A stretch of DNA of 64,000 nucleotides from Larix kaempferi (taxonomy: Eukaryota; Streptophyta; Pinopsida; Pinales; Pinaceae), in contig BSBM01000036.1 of NCBI GenBank assembly GCA_027924585.1, forward strand, positions 3,775,001 to 3,839,000, in the 5' to 3' direction. How positions within the stretch are numbered: position 1 is the first letter of the stretch; every line of letters begins with the position of its first letter. Position numbers and translations under genes: made by a program. Shown in pieces: positions 11,330-23,675 of this stretch. The notes under the pieces were generated by a model. It saw only the letters and a list, made by a program, of their open reading frames with translations, did not search any database and was not told where the DNA came from.

Positions 11330-14300
11330 TTCCACGCTCGGACGTGTGCTCACTATACTAAGCCATTTTATTTTGAATATATTGTATATGGAACCCTATA
11401 TCTTTGGTTAAAAATTTAGATTGAAATGCACATTCGAATTAGTAAAGGGTTATCTTTATCGTTGAATTTTATCGTCTAAATCGATGGTTGAAAGCATTTA
11501 TATGATGCATTTTGGCACTCGAGTAAATTGTAATGGCTTGAGGGCGCAGATCCGACATCCAAAGTCCTGCAACCACAAGAATAAACATTAGATCTATGAC
11601 TTCTATACACCAAACCATAATTTTTATGGGCATTAGATTTACGGCTTGTATGCCTAGATCAATAGATGCTCTTTATTTATTAGATCTATAATGTTCTTAC
11701 AAGGGAAGGAATATTACAAATTTCCTTTTATGTCTGTTCGATCTATCCTATTCCTTCGAAAGGATATTATAACATTGGAATTCTAGATCTATAACGTTTT
11801 GTTAACAAAAAAAATTATATAACCGCAATCTTAAATGTATACAATGAATACCTACTAGTTAGTCCAAGCAATTGATTACATACAATTTTGTTGGTAAAAC
11901 AATGGTTGTTAATATTAGTTTCTAGTGTGTAACTGTGTTATGGGAGTCTGCGTAGTTGAGATTCCCTGCTTGATTGGCTAAATGGAATTAGATATGGTGT
12001 CTCGGTTATTAAGAGAATCCCTAGTAGATCTGGATTTAACAGTACCTGTCAAAATATTAATTCAACTTGATGTATTGAACTTGAATACTACTATGTATTT
12101 ATATATAGAGGAGAACGCACGATGGATCGTGATGCAACTCATACTCACATAATGCTAGAATGTCTGGAAACCAAAGTTGTATACATGGGAACTAGTTGAC
12201 CCTTGGTAGTAAGGTGGGGTCTGTGGTAAGTTCAAATATATCTTCTTCTTGGAGATTGTTGTAACCCACCTGAATTGGAAGTCGATTTCACCATACTAGT
12301 CAAGCTATGAATTGATATGTACATGGACAACACTGTCCTATCATTGGTTTTATTTAAATCTATTATGCCCTTACAGCAATCCATGGCACAGTCAATCCTT
12401 AGTTGCACCATGCCAAGATGAATGTAAAACTTCGGTTACTTCTAGCACCATTTTTTTCCCGCTGGCTTAGCAGTGTTCATTTTGCTAATAGCCCCAAAGG
12501 TAGGTTCCATCGCATCCTCCAAAATTTCATGAGTATAAGAAGGGTAGATCTGATGTTCAATATTTTTCTTATACAACAATTATTGCTCGTTATTAGTATA
12601 GCTTTTTCTCATTGATGGAATCGGGAGGCTACAGGTGCAACATGACCGCAACATGATATTTTTCTTGTATCTATACCACAACCTTCGAAGCAAAGGTCGA
12701 AGGTCTTAGGTTCAGTGGTCGAGTTTGTCTCACGATGCATCATCGTTCTTCTTCGTAGGTAAGTCGTTCGGAAGGTCGCAAGGTAAAATCCATCCTACCA
12801 TTGTTTCTTCGACCAACCAGTTTTGTTTCTCCTCAAAGCAATCCCAATAGTTATTCTCCCAGCCCGCCTCTTCGACTAGCCAGCTAAGGTTATTCGTTTC
12901 AGTCTCTCTCTCGACAAGTGGGTTTTCTTCATCTGTTAGCGGTTGTTCGTCAATCAATCTCTCAATCCATCAGTAGCTAACTTGGATCACAATGCATCTA
13001 CCCACCCTAGAAAATATATCTATCCATTTCAAACCCTGCCACATAAATTCTTTCTTCCTCCATCTAGTGGAGCACACCCCTAGCCAATATGTTGGCTGAC
13101 AATCAATCAAACACATTCCTTCCTCTATCGTGGTTATGTAACTGTAGATATGTTTTTGTCCATAACTACTATACCTTTTAGAGTTAAAGATAGAGCAGAA
13201 CCTTGCTCCATCAGAATGGCCACTGAGAAGAAGACTGTAGGTTACACACGATTCATGGATTTGAAGGACTTGCGACCCCAGTTGTTTGTATGTTGTGTGG
13301 ATGTGGGCTTGTTGCATCCAGTAGCCTCATGGAGAGGCAGGATCGGAAGTGAAGTGCATGGGACATGGAAAATACCACCAAGTTAGTGCAATTCTTAAGG
13401 AGCCAATCCCAGGGTTCATCGAAGCCAAGCCCTCCACCGATCCTTAACCAACTCCTTAATTCATTGTCTAAGATGAAGAGTCTGATGATATGCAGAATCC
13501 ATCTAGGGTGTTGATACAAATCCTGAAAACAAGTGATAGATACCAATGTTTCTATACTTGACAGCTCCTTCAACCACCTATGCACAGACAACACCTGCTC
13601 CACGAGGGCACTTTACGGTTCCTACCTCGCCTTCCATTACCAAACACCGAAGCTACCACTAGACACGTGTGTGGATTCAATTGTTACTGGGCATTAGCAG
13701 GAGGAGGCTCGAAAAAAAGGGCAGTCTAACAGTGTTATATAGTCTAAGTATGCACGATAGTGAATAAAGTGTGAGTAGGTTGATTATAGAAAATTAGAAT
13801 GGGTATCTGATACTCAAAGAATAAAAGCAAAAAATATGTATGGTGATTTTATATAATAGATTGACTGCATTCATGCCTCACGATTTTATATGAAGGTAGG
13901 GTTCATGTTAGAATATTATGTGATTATATAATATAATGACTATGTTAAAGCCTTGTGACTTGTATAAGGATCTGAGTTATGTTACTATTATGTTTTTGTA
14001 TGTTAATTCAATGTATGTTATGTTCTTATATGATGTATATGTTTGTGTTAATACATTATGCTCGTAAATGAATTGGTTAGAGTTATAAATGAATGGATCA
14101 AAAAGTTGCATAAAATTATTAACGCCTTATATATTAAGGCAAAGAGTTCCAAATATAAGTGGAATGAGCCATTGTGTTTTTAAGTAATGAAGTTTACATA
14201 TATATTGAATATATGATTAACATGTTTTTTTATGTATTGGAGTGTACATACAAGTTGAATATGTAATTGATACGTTTTAGAGTAATGTAGTTATATAGAT

Positions 14301-14578
14301 AAGAGATCCAATTATGATGTTTTTGGTAAGTGAGTTTACAAGGAATGAGTTGTTAATCAAATTTGTAGGTTAAGATGTGGAATGCATTATATTCTAAACA
14401 AGGTTGCGTTGCAACGCATACCTGCCGACATGCAACATGCATTTCTATGCATGAATAAAATGAATTTGTGTTTCGCATTAATATGACATGTCTTTTGCTA
14501 TAGATGTGTGAAAGTTGTAAGCATCAAAAACTACATAAAATAGAAACATCCAAAGAAATCAAGCATGCTTCCAAGAAT
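11330..14578. other. No gene seen
   Basis: No frame here resembles a known protein. Short open frames at 12403-12615, 12730-13317 and 13150-13603 overlap on both strands and lack any domain I recognise. AT-rich DNA with TATGTT-type runs fills 13740-14400. Parts near 11520-11800 may be the leader of the element primed at 11315. Confidence 0.4.
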
Positions 14579-14674
14579 ATCACTAATTTGAAAGCATAAT
14601 GCTATTATTCATCACTAATTTGAAAGCATAATGCTATCATTCATCACTAATTTGAAAGCATATTGCTATTATTC
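14579..14674. repeat. Three tandem copies of a 32-bp unit
   Basis: The unit begins ATCACTAATTTGAAAGCATA and repeats at 14579, 14611 and 14643. The three copies differ at only two positions by eye, so the array is young relative to its surroundings. Confidence 0.9.
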
Positions 14675-16292
14675 ATGAGGTGAGCAATGATTATTAATAT
14701 CAATTGTACTTTGTAGAATTCCAAAGCAACCAAAAAGATTTCTTCCATTTCAACATTAAAAACTATTATGTATGTCTAAAGCAACCGCTCATCATGTTGT
14801 CACTACAGTTTTGGGCAGAGCAACGCTTATATCTGGAAATTATGCATCTTATAAATTGAACTAAAGTTACGATGAAATTAAAAGTGTGTGTGATCACAAC
14901 AACACAGGAAAGTTGCCCTTGCATTGCCACTTCACCGTTAGTAGACAATGACTCTACCATTTGCCACACAAAAGGATGCCAACTGGTGGAAATACATTAA
15001 ATTTTTTAACTTTTTTACAGTTTCAAAAATTCATATGAAATATTAAATATGCAAAACAATGAAGATGTAAAATAATGGACACTATAAAACTTTGGATGTA
15101 ATAATTTTTATGTAATTACATTGTAGAAAACTTTGGATGTATTATTTTTTGTCTAATTACATTGTAGTAATTTGTTTCAAATCACGTTGTTTTTATAGCT
15201 GGATGGAGTAGTTAAATACCGGCCATGAGGTATGGGTGGTTCTTCAGAGAACTGAGTACTCTGGGCCCGACTGAGGGAAATGGGAACATACATACATGGC
15301 TTTATAGTGAAGCATTGTATAAACTATTATATTTAATTGAGAAAACAATTGGTGGAAAATCACATTAGTATTGACACGCTAAGTTAAGAAGCAAAAGTTG
15401 GGTGGGGCATGCATGCAAGCTACAGTCCATGCATGCAACGTGGTAAATCAAAGGAGCTGAGGTGTGAGCAGTGAAGAGAATGAAGAAAGCTATAAGAGGA
15501 GGAACTTCGAATACCATTATTTTCTTTTGTCCGCTGCTCGGCTTTTTGTGAAGGAGGGGCACTAACCCAAACACTCGGAGATAAGTAATAAAAGCAAAAT
15601 TTAACACAGAGATATTTCATTTACAGGTATATTTGGAAACAATTCAGCAATTATTCATCAGCACACCTATTTTTTTGGAGTTCCCGCTGATCTATTTTTT
15701 GAAGTTTTATAGCAATTTATTTTGTAAATCAACGCGTCATAGTTCCAATAAGTGTATCAATTCTTGCAGGTTGACTAGGGCTCAGAGATTTCATTTACAG
15801 GTACATTTGGAAAAAAAATTGCCCATGGTTGCACTCGTCGCCTAGTGGTTTCATCAACAACATTTTTTTGGTTGGCTATCTTGGATGTTGTCTTTACTAT
15901 GCAAAGGACAACTGTCAAACAGAAACAACAACAAGAAAATGCCGCAGAGATACATGGTGGCTGGGCAGAAAAGCTAGTGGGGATTTGTAATAAAAGAAAA
16001 TTTTGAAACACAGAGTGCACAAAAATTAAATAAGAATGATGAGAAAAAGATAATGTGTGTGACTGTTTGAGATCCATATATCTATGTATCGATTCATTGA
16101 GACAGAAAGATTGAAACAATGAAGTACATATTTCAACAGTTTCGTCGTCAATTTATCAAGCAAACTGAGGTTTTGAAAGCTTGGCATATATGCATCTGTC
16201 GCAGAGACTCTCACATAGTAGTGTTATAAGCCATACAAGTGATGTGTGGGCGCCTGTCACGAGGCCGCAAATAGCCAGTATACTTCCTACAA
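14675..16292. other. No gene seen
   Basis: Overlapping short frames on both strands (for example 15365-15607, 15633-15845, 15775-16119) have no recognisable domain. The phrase GAGATTTCATTTACAGGTA occurs twice (near 15610 and 15785), which shows a small direct duplication. Confidence 0.4.
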
Positions 16293-16428
16293 CGCTTGTT
16301 TCTTTTCCTAATGACAGGTGCCATATTGGTATCTTGGGATTAACTACTCCTCTTGTTTCACGCTTGTTTCTTTTCCTAATGACAGGTGCCATATTGGTAT
16401 CTTGGGATTAACTACTCCTCTTGTTTCT
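16293..16428. repeat. Direct tandem duplication of 68 bp
   Basis: The segment beginning CGCTTGTTTCTTTTCCTAAT at 16293 is repeated at 16361 with essentially no differences apart from the last base. A third partial match does not follow. It is a recent local duplication in non-coding DNA. Confidence 0.9.
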
Positions 16429-17230
16429 GGACCCTTCATGACTGTGCCTCCTAACCGTGGACACGTATTTTTTATTCTCCCACTAAAATGGACATTGCTA
16501 GAACGCATGTTTAGGAACTCACAAATTGGAATTTTCTAGTTCCAAATTGATGCAGAAATAAGAAGCTAAGGCTCGAGAAGAGCAAGAAGCTCTGATGAAA
16601 GTAGCACATGCACAAAATTTCTCAGAGATAAAGGAAGAAAAAGACGACGATAAGGGCAAAGGGTAGACATATGTAGAAAGTGCCGAAGCAACCATAGCAA
16701 GAGTATCTGAAATTAAAGTTTGGGCACCTACATTAATCATGTGCATGTGCTTCTTGGATCAACAGCGATCGTGCATGTGCTTCATGACTCAATAACGATA
16801 GTGGTTCGGTATTTGACTTCACATGCATCTTTTGTTTAATCGTTTGTATTGTTTAAATGCTCAAACATGTTGTTACTAGTTATGTTTGTGAGTGCCTTAT
16901 GGAAATTCTTGTGTTAAAGCATACTAACCATGAATAATGCAGGAGCCATGACCATACTAAAGTGGCCATGAACTGGACTCCACTTAGAATTTGACAAAAA
17001 ACCATAGGTAAATATTAATGAAAGCATCAATGATATGGTGCAAGCATAAATAGATAAAGTTACATATCGAGGTCTTATTGAATCTGGTAGCGTACATGCT
17101 TGTAAGATGACTTTAAAGAGCAAGAGTATGGTACTAGTTAGAGGATTTGCTCAACCTTCAATTGCATCAAGAATACAAACCACAAAATCTTCAAAGATAA
17201 TGTCAATATCTTCTGTTAAGGTATGTTATT
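16429..17230 (+). other. Coding-like fragments, gene not recognised
   Basis: From about 16564 a frame reads AKAREEQEALMKVAHA and goes on with an acidic/Lys-rich run to a stop at 16663, then YVESAEATIARVSEIK to about 16740. A second stretch near 16985-17220 reads NINESINDMVQA and later SMVLVRGFAQPSIASRIQ. These look more like decayed exons than chance, but I do not recognise them. The last one ends at the E2 insertion point (about 17230). Confidence 0.3.
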
Positions 17231-18368
17231 CGTTACACCAAAATCTCGTCATCATGAATCATGTATCAGCTCCATGCCTCAATCCCTAAAGTTCCTTGGC
17301 TAAAAAATCAAGAGAAAGGTTGTTGTCCTTCCCTTTCCACAATGTGTAGTCACTCTAACGCACCATGCTTTCCAGCAAGAGTGTCAAACCCCTAGTGGCG
17401 CGCTCTACACCTTAGCAGAGTGCATCGGTGACTCTATCTTCCTTTACACAAGATGCGTTGATCTAATTCTGGCGCAGGTTGTCTTCATGCAAAGTGCATC
17501 GGAGTTGGTTAATGTGGATAAAAGGAAGCTTCGAGCGACTTCTCGAAGCTTGATGACATGGAGGCCTATCCCTAGATGCTAGGAAACCTGGCATTCGATC
17601 CCCTAACCTAGTGGGATGATCCCTTAGACCTCTCCCCTAAATATTCAACCTATCCTATCCCTTTAGCCTTATAAAAATGGAACCTCTCTCCATTGTAAAG
17701 GGAGGAAGGATTATAGTACTCTTATGCTGGTGAAATTTCTCTAGGTGATCCTCACTCATCCTTTGGGAGGAAAGCATTCTATCTTGGAGTCTGGGATTGT
17801 TGTATGGAAGTTGCAACGTTAAGGCTTGGGTTGTAACATTTCTTCCCTATGCACTTTTGATTATTACATTAATACAAGTTATTTCCATAAGTGTTGTTGT
17901 CTTGATAATACTTAGGATTTTCTTCATTAACTGTTAATATAGATCAATTCATATTTATATGCTTTTACCGTTTGTTTGTTTCCACGTGCTTGATAAGGTT
18001 TTGTAGCTGAAGATATGAATACTTTGGAGCTTGGAGCAACAAAAAGAAAGGAACTGCAGACTTGAGGTAAGTCGTCTCCTCATCTACTCTGCATTTCTAT
18101 TGATCTAGGAAAGTATCTAGTATTGTGTTTATATTTGTTCTAGATCATCTTGGACTAGGGAGATCTATTTGAGTCCTCTCATACAGATTGTCCGAAAACA
18201 AATCCAGCGACCAGAAAGGAACTGCAGACTTGAGGTAAGTCGTCTCCTCATCTACTATGCATTTCTATTGATCTAGGACAGTATCTAGTATTGTGTTTCT
18301 ATTTGTTCTAGATCATCTTGGACTAGGGAGATCTATTTGAGTCCGCTCATACAAATTGTCCGAAAACA
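17231..18368 (+). repeat. E2 5' LTR
   Basis: The start is inferred by alignment with the 3' LTR at 41918; the first base is C where the 3' copy has T. A TATA box is at 17670. The end at 18368 (CGAAAACA) is set by the second of two copies of the LTR end and by the primer-site-like TGGAGACCATACTAGGGA at about 18372. Several AGTGCATCGG/GTGCGTCG-type motifs occur in its first 300 bases. Confidence 0.85.
17670..17677 (+). promoter_or_regulatory. E2 LTR TATA box
   Basis: TATAAAAA follows a pyrimidine-rich, TATCCTATCC-containing stretch and precedes ATGGAACC. Its counterpart in the 3' LTR near 46613 reads TATAAATA. The position in the middle of the LTR is that of the RNA polymerase II promoter. Confidence 0.6.
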
Positions 18369-18380
18369 AATCTGGAGACC
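18045..18380 (+). repeat. 168-bp tandem duplication across the end of the E2 5' LTR
   Basis: The segment starting AGAAAGGAACTGCAGACTTG at 18045 is repeated from 18213. Each copy contains a GAGGTAAGTCG donor-like sequence, the LTR end CCGAAAACA and the start of the primer site. The 3' LTR has one copy only. The duplication therefore arose after the insertion or was not carried through in the 3' LTR. Confidence 0.9.
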
Positions 18381-20623
18381 ATACTAGGGAAAAGATATCC
18401 ATAGCTTTAATTTCATTTTGTTTTGGTTTCATTAATTTCCTTTTAGTCAACTTTTTAGCCTCTTGAGTGCCTCCCATCATTGGATCTGATCATCAGAGAG
18501 TCTCTGGGTTATCCAGACTCTGTTTAGGATCAGTATTGGACCTGTTACCTTTTTGTTGTTGGAGAATTTTTTGTTTTTCTTGCTTGATCCCCGCTCGACA
18601 CACTTGGGTTGTTTCTCACCTACGTCAATGTATCTCTGGCGCACCTATCTAGTGAGAAAATTGCGTCACTGATGCTTTCTAGCCCTTGGCAGCCTGCGTC
18701 TCTGACACACCTACCCAGTGTGCGTCGTTGGACCTCCAAACACTCTTGTTCATCATAGAGGGGTGTGTCGCCCTCTATTGCTTGGTACCCAGTGTTAAAA
18801 TTTTCTCCATTTGGTTTTTGGTCTTATTTTTAGAGCTCTGTGTACTGCACCTTACAGTCACAGAACCCCTAGACCCAGCTAGTTTGTATCAATTGGCTTG
18901 ATTGTGTCAAGTAGAGTCCTTAGCTAGTCAAGCGAGCACCTTGGCCATGGTGGGAAATTTCAATCCCCCATCCATCCGCTCAATCTTGTGACTCCTATTC
19001 ATCTTACCAAATCTGTTCGACTTGTTAAATCTGACTTTTGAGTCGTACTTCGCTTAGTTGTTGTGACTTTGATTGGTTTTGAGTGATTTTGAGTGTTTTT
19101 AAGGTCCTTGGGTGATTATTTTTTCTTTGAGAATTTCCGACTATTTAGAGTGCGATAGCATATTCTCTTGTTTTCTACTCATAGATCCGGAAAGTGTCAT
19201 AGTTATTAGATTTCATTTGATACATTTAGTGGAAAATCAAAGTGACCCATTATCCTCGTTTCAAATTTATTACTTGGAAATTGTTGTAGAATTATTTCAT
19301 GCCTTGGACTTTGTCATTTGTAGATCCTTGGAAAGTTTGAAAAGATAATCGTTTGCTTGCATTTTCTTAGTTGTGGAAAATTTGATCTATCATCTCTTTG
19401 AAAAGTTCGAGTAAATTCAAGATTTTATAAGGCATTCCAAAAATTGAAATATTCGTGCATTTTTTATTTTTCGTTTACTTCTTGGATCATTGTTGTGGAA
19501 AGTTAGAGTCATTTCATTCTATAGAGAGATTCTTCCTTTCATTATTGTATAGATTCGTTTAAGCTTGAAAAGAAAAAGAAAAGGAAAAAATACTTAGATT
19601 TTGTGTATTAACTTTTGCTTTTTGTTGGATTGGTGAAAGAGTACTTCAGTTAACTTTTGGCTGGTTTTGAACTATAGGGGTATTTGTCCATTTTTTTACT
19701 ATCGGAAACAAGAAAATTTCTCCTTACCTTAGATAGTTTTCATCAAAACAGAAAAAGAAAAGAGTTGCATCTTCATGTAGTTAGGCCTTGCATTCTTTTT
19801 AAATTCTTGTCTACACCTCATGCATTCACTTAATCGCTCAGATAAAATTTACCGGTAGCATTAGGTTAAAAATGTATAGAAATTTGTGTAAGTTAGAGAC
19901 GTGTCCCGGCATCTTTAAGCATGGCAGCTATTGTTATTTTCCCACACTGCATCCTAGGGGCTTGCATTTCTTCCACGTACCAACCAGTATATCAAACGGC
20001 CTTTCACGTACCATTGGGTATATAGAAAGGTACTCCACGTACTCGGTAGTATATCGGAAGGATCCTATCGTACGGTTGTGCATTAGACAGCACCACTACG
20101 GATTTGAGCTCCCACGTACCTTGCGTATATCGAGAGACCCTTCTAGGATTCCTATCCCAACTGAGTTAACCTATTGGCCATATTGGCTTGGCAATACACC
20201 GAGAAAAGCACTCGGGAAGCTACTACGCACGTGTTATCAAGTAGTTGGGTTATATGGTCAGGGGTACGGTCCTAATCGTCCCTGGTTAGTGCTATGAAAG
20301 ATTGGACCGAGTATAACTGTTGGACCCTATGGTATATCGCTAGTTGCACCACCTTGATAATCCTGTGAGGTTCCAGACTATTCAATCCACACCTACCACA
20401 TAAGTTTGCTTGCGGATTTAGCTTATGTAGATTTTGGATTGTGTTTTCTATTTTTATAGAAAACACTTAGGAGAAATTGTGCTTCAGTCACTCTGGCTGA
20501 GAGACCTTTGAGAAGATCCTGTCGGATCTTGAACTTGCCACCTGAATATCCCCTTAATCAGGAGGAGAACTCAGGTGCAAACATGGATACCCTAATGTGT
20601 CACATGAATAAGAAAACTCTACC
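18369..20623 (+). other. E2 leader, non-coding
   Basis: A primer-binding-site-like TGGAGACCATACTAGGGA follows the LTR. The rest, up to the gag start near 20624, has only short frames without domains. The segment 18748-18960 is duplicated between gag and protease at 23463-23675. Near 18600-18730 there are several GCGTC motifs also found in the LTRs. Confidence 0.6.
18748..18960 (+). repeat. E2 leader segment, source copy of internal duplication
   Basis: The segment beginning TCATCATAGAGGGGTGTGTC and ending near CTTGGCCATGGTGG is about 210 bp and matches 23463-23675 with scattered changes. Both copies are in the same direction, 4.7 kb apart. Confidence 0.9.
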
Positions 20624-21298
20624 ATGGATTCGGGAATGAATTATTCACCTCCCGTATGTTCACCAATCACTGATCCTCCAAGATCGGTAACTATAGAACC
20701 ATCTACCTCATATGACACATCCTTTCATCATTCGGTGGAAGGAGAACCTCGGGCTACAGATTGGATTTTCAAACAACCTTGGGATGACCCTATATCAACA
20801 ATCTTTGGCCCAACTGCATCCTTTTGGGATACTTCTTTAGGTCATCGTGTTTATGATTTTGGGTCACTCCCAATGGTGCAAACTATTTCTCCTCGTTGGA
20901 TTCTTAACAACGGGATCCTTGCTCTGATCTATGAGCAAATCAACCATTTACAACTGGTTGGCGAACAAATTAGGCACCAAAGTCTCTCACGGAGGAGAGA
21001 TGATTCAGAAGTACCCATATTTCGACATACCTCCATTCGTTCTTTATCTTTTTCTTCACCGAAAACACCTTTACCAAACGTGACCACTTACGAACCAGGT
21101 CAACCCCCGTTTCCTATGAGTACACTTTATAATCAGGAGACTGGTTCCACACCCCATTTGACTCCAACGGCTGAAGGGAAACCTTCAACCACTATTAATT
21201 CTACTATTGGAATGCTACCCCCACCCCCCCGCCTCAAAATTCGAGGGGAGGATACAACTTACCTGTTAATTATATTACGAGTGGCACCGCCCCCTTAG
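20624..21298 (+). pseudogene. E2 Gag N-terminal region
   Basis: A 224-codon frame from ATG 20624 has no named domain but reads as Tat-type Gag N-terminus: Pro/Ser-rich start, FGPTASFWDTSLGHRVYDF, and a later QINHLQLVGEQIR helix. It ends at 21298 and a second frame follows at 21319, so a stop or small frame break separates it from the Pro/Gly-rich part. It comes before the capsid-like domain at 22078. Confidence 0.5.
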
Positions 21299-21318
21299 TC
21301 AATAGTCAACAATCAATT

Positions 21319-22040
21319 ATGAGTCAACCTTCGTGTGGTGGTCAATACACAGTTACTGGAAACACTCCTGTATGCGGAAAATTATTGACTGGGGGGAAAC
21401 CCCTAGTTAGCGGACACAATGTGAGTGGAGGAAATCCAAACTATAATATGGTTGGTAACTCCCTACCAACCGTGGGACAAACAATGGGAACATATCATGT
21501 TGGGGGACCATCCATTTGGACCCAGCCACCATGGAGTTACATGTATCCAGGTAATCTTAACCATGTGCCAGGACAAAACTATCTGGGGAATATTTTCCCT
21601 GGATTTCCTTTTCCCATAAACACAAACACTCCATGGGGAAATCATAACGTTCCACCGATTGGACCTCCAACCAGCGGACCAACCCCACCACCTCTCCCAC
21701 CACCTCCACCACCATCTGGTCCACCACCACCTCCATTTGGAGGAGGAGGACCCCCTCATTATGGAGGAGGAGGACCCCCTCATTCTGGAGGAGGAAGACC
21801 CCCACCTTTTGGTGGAGGGCCACCTCATTCTGGAGGAGGAGTACCCCTACCTTTTGGTGGAGGACCACCTCATTCTGGAGGAGGAGGACCACCTCATTAT
21901 AGAGGTGGAGGACCACCTCATTCTGGAAGCTGAGGACCCCCACCTTCGAGTGGAGGACCACCCCATTATGGAGGAGGACCCCCATCAGGTCCACCTCCCA
22001 ACTGAGGAGGCCCACCCCCATACGACCAATTTCCTATAGG
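21319..22040 (+). pseudogene. E2 Gag Pro/Gly-rich linker
   Basis: The frame from ATG 21319 starts with Gly/Asn-rich sequence and from about 21660 becomes a run of Pro followed by repeated GGGPPHSGGG and PPPFGGG units. At DNA level this is a minisatellite of a GGAGGAGGACCACCTCATTC-like unit up to about 22000. A stop at 21931 and a frame change separate it from the capsid-like domain. Such linkers are likely to expand and contract by slippage. Confidence 0.65.
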
Positions 22041-22077
22041 AGGACCTTATGATCACTCTATCCACGGTCCTACTGGT

Positions 22078-22937
22078 ATGCCGATTCCTTATCAGTACTA
22101 CCAGTACCTGAATCCAAACATGAAGTTACCATTTCTGGCTACATTGGATCTGCCAGACCTGTCTCATTTGACCAACGATACCATTTATCACAGTCATAAT
22201 TGGCCAACTATTCCAGTGAAGTTACCATTTGATATCACAAAGTTCGATGGCAAACCCGGCGAGGACCCTAAGAACCACGTGATGACCTATCATTTGTGTT
22301 GTTCATCCAATTCCTTAATGGATGATTCCATCTGTTTGAGGTTATTCCAGAGGACCCTTACTGGCACAATCGCCAAGTGGTACATCGAGTTACCCCACAC
22401 TCTTTTCTGGATTTTCGATCTTTGGCTATGTCATTTTTGACTTATTTCCAGTTACCAATTCGCTATGAAACTAGTACATATATTTTGACTTCCCTTCACC
22501 AAACTACTTCCACTCATATTTCTGATCATATTCATGAGTGGCGAAGGAGAAGGCGTCTCATTAAATATCCCATTCCAGACCAACTTCTAGCCGAGTGGTT
22601 TACAAAGTCACTTTTTCCCATTGTATCTAAAGACGTATCCATGGGTGGCGTCATCATGGAAGAACAAGCTATAGCCCATGCCCAGTATCTAGACCTCATC
22701 TATGCTCAATCCGGCAGGTTATACAACATCATCCTCGATTCTCCCTGCCTTACCTATGATCCAACAAAGCCACCAAAGGGACCTCATGTTAATGGCATGA
22801 TCAGTTCCATTCACACCCAGCCTACTTCTCAAACCGGTGGATCACCGGACCCCCGTGGCTCCACTCCACCCTCATCTCAGGCTCAGAACAACACCAACAA
22901 ATCACCCAATATTGTTGCCACTAAAGAAGTGAATTGA
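22078..22937 (+). pseudogene. E2 Gag capsid-like domain (retrotrans_gag)
   Basis: Two overlapping frames (22078-22440 and 22377-22937) give the domain in order: VKLPFDITKFDGKPGEDP, MTYHLCCSSNSLMDD, LRLFQRTLTGTIAKWYIELP, then after one frameshift near 22400 SFLDFRSLAMSFLTYFQLP, HISDHIHEWRRRRRLIKYP and QYLDLIYAQSGRLYNI. This is the classic plant gypsy Gag pattern. In a live element it would form the particle shell. The single frameshift and the stop at 22935 before the zinc knuckle inactivate it. Confidence 0.85.
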
Positions 22938-23069
22938 GTACAATCTGCTTCACCTCAAAAATCTAGTGGTAAAAAGAAGAACAAAGGCAAATCCAAGAAT
23001 TCTTCTAACCAGCAAGAACCAAAAAATCCTCCTAACGACGCTAAACAGAAGCGGAAGGTCAAATATCCT

Positions 23070-23109
23070 TGTTTGCTATGTGGTGGTGATCATTTCACTA
23101 AAGAGTGCC
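23070..23109 (+). pseudogene. E2 Gag zinc knuckle
   Basis: CLLCGGDHFTKEC has the C-x2-C-x3-H-x4-C spacing common in this gypsy group and is preceded by a Lys/Asn-rich basic stretch. All four ligands are present. It would bind element RNA during packaging. The stop TGA shortly after it (23116) breaks the frame. Confidence 0.8.
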
Positions 23110-23195
23110 CACATTGAGACGAAGTTCAAAAGTTTCTCAAGGGAAACCCCACACTTGTAGTTCTCAATGATCCCTTCCCCAGCCAAAACCAACAA

Positions 23196-23516
23196 ATGAT
23201 TGCACAACCCCCTCCTTCTCAAGGAGAACCATCCACCACCGCTCATGTTCTCATGATGCGTAGTGAAACTGTCAATTTGAACACTCGATCACGATCATAT
23301 GACTCAACCCCCAATAAGGAATCTAACGGAAGTAATACTGAAAAACCTTTCGTGTCTACATCGGACATTCCCTCGCCTCAAGGTCCTCTCATCATTGAGA
23401 AACCTTCACTTGATGCAGGGTTACGTCCACCCAAGAGCATAGGCCTCCAGATGCTCTGGTTCATCATAGCAGGGCGTGTCGCCCTCTATTTCTTGGTAGT
23501 TGGTACCCAGTGTTAA
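23196..23516 (+). pseudogene. E2 Gag-protease linker running into a leader-derived duplicate
   Basis: The frame opens at ATG 23196, with a Pro/Ser-rich linker (HVLMMRSETVNLNTRSR) and then from about 23460 enters the duplicated leader segment, where it ends at a stop (23514). This is where the protease catalytic D-[ST]-G motif should begin, so the open frame is partly chimeric. Confidence 0.6.
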
Positions 23517-23675
23517 AATTTTCTCCATTTGGTTTTTGGTCTAATTTTTAGAGCTCTGTGTACTACACCTTACAATCACATAACCCCTAGACCCAGCTAG
23601 TTTGCATTCTTGGTTTGATTGTGTCAATTAGAGTCCTTATCTAGTCAAGCGAGCAACTTGGTCATGGTGGATTCC
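23463..23675 (+). repeat. Duplicate of the E2 leader inside the protease region
   Basis: It begins TCATCATAGCAGGGCGTGTC and ends near CTTGGTCATGGTGG. Directly after it the protease sequence resumes (GFQPHGLL, then DYNLLLGR). By comparison with E1, about 35-40 residues including the catalytic motif are missing at this place, as if replaced by the leader copy. Confidence 0.85.

Noticed and set aside
19872-20297. 141-codon frame in the E2 leader
   Set aside because: No counterpart and no domain; it lies in a leader with many short frames and repeated CCACGTAC phrases.
21463-22021. Minus-strand frames opposite the E2 Pro/Gly-rich linker
   Set aside because: Low-complexity shadow of a repetitive region.
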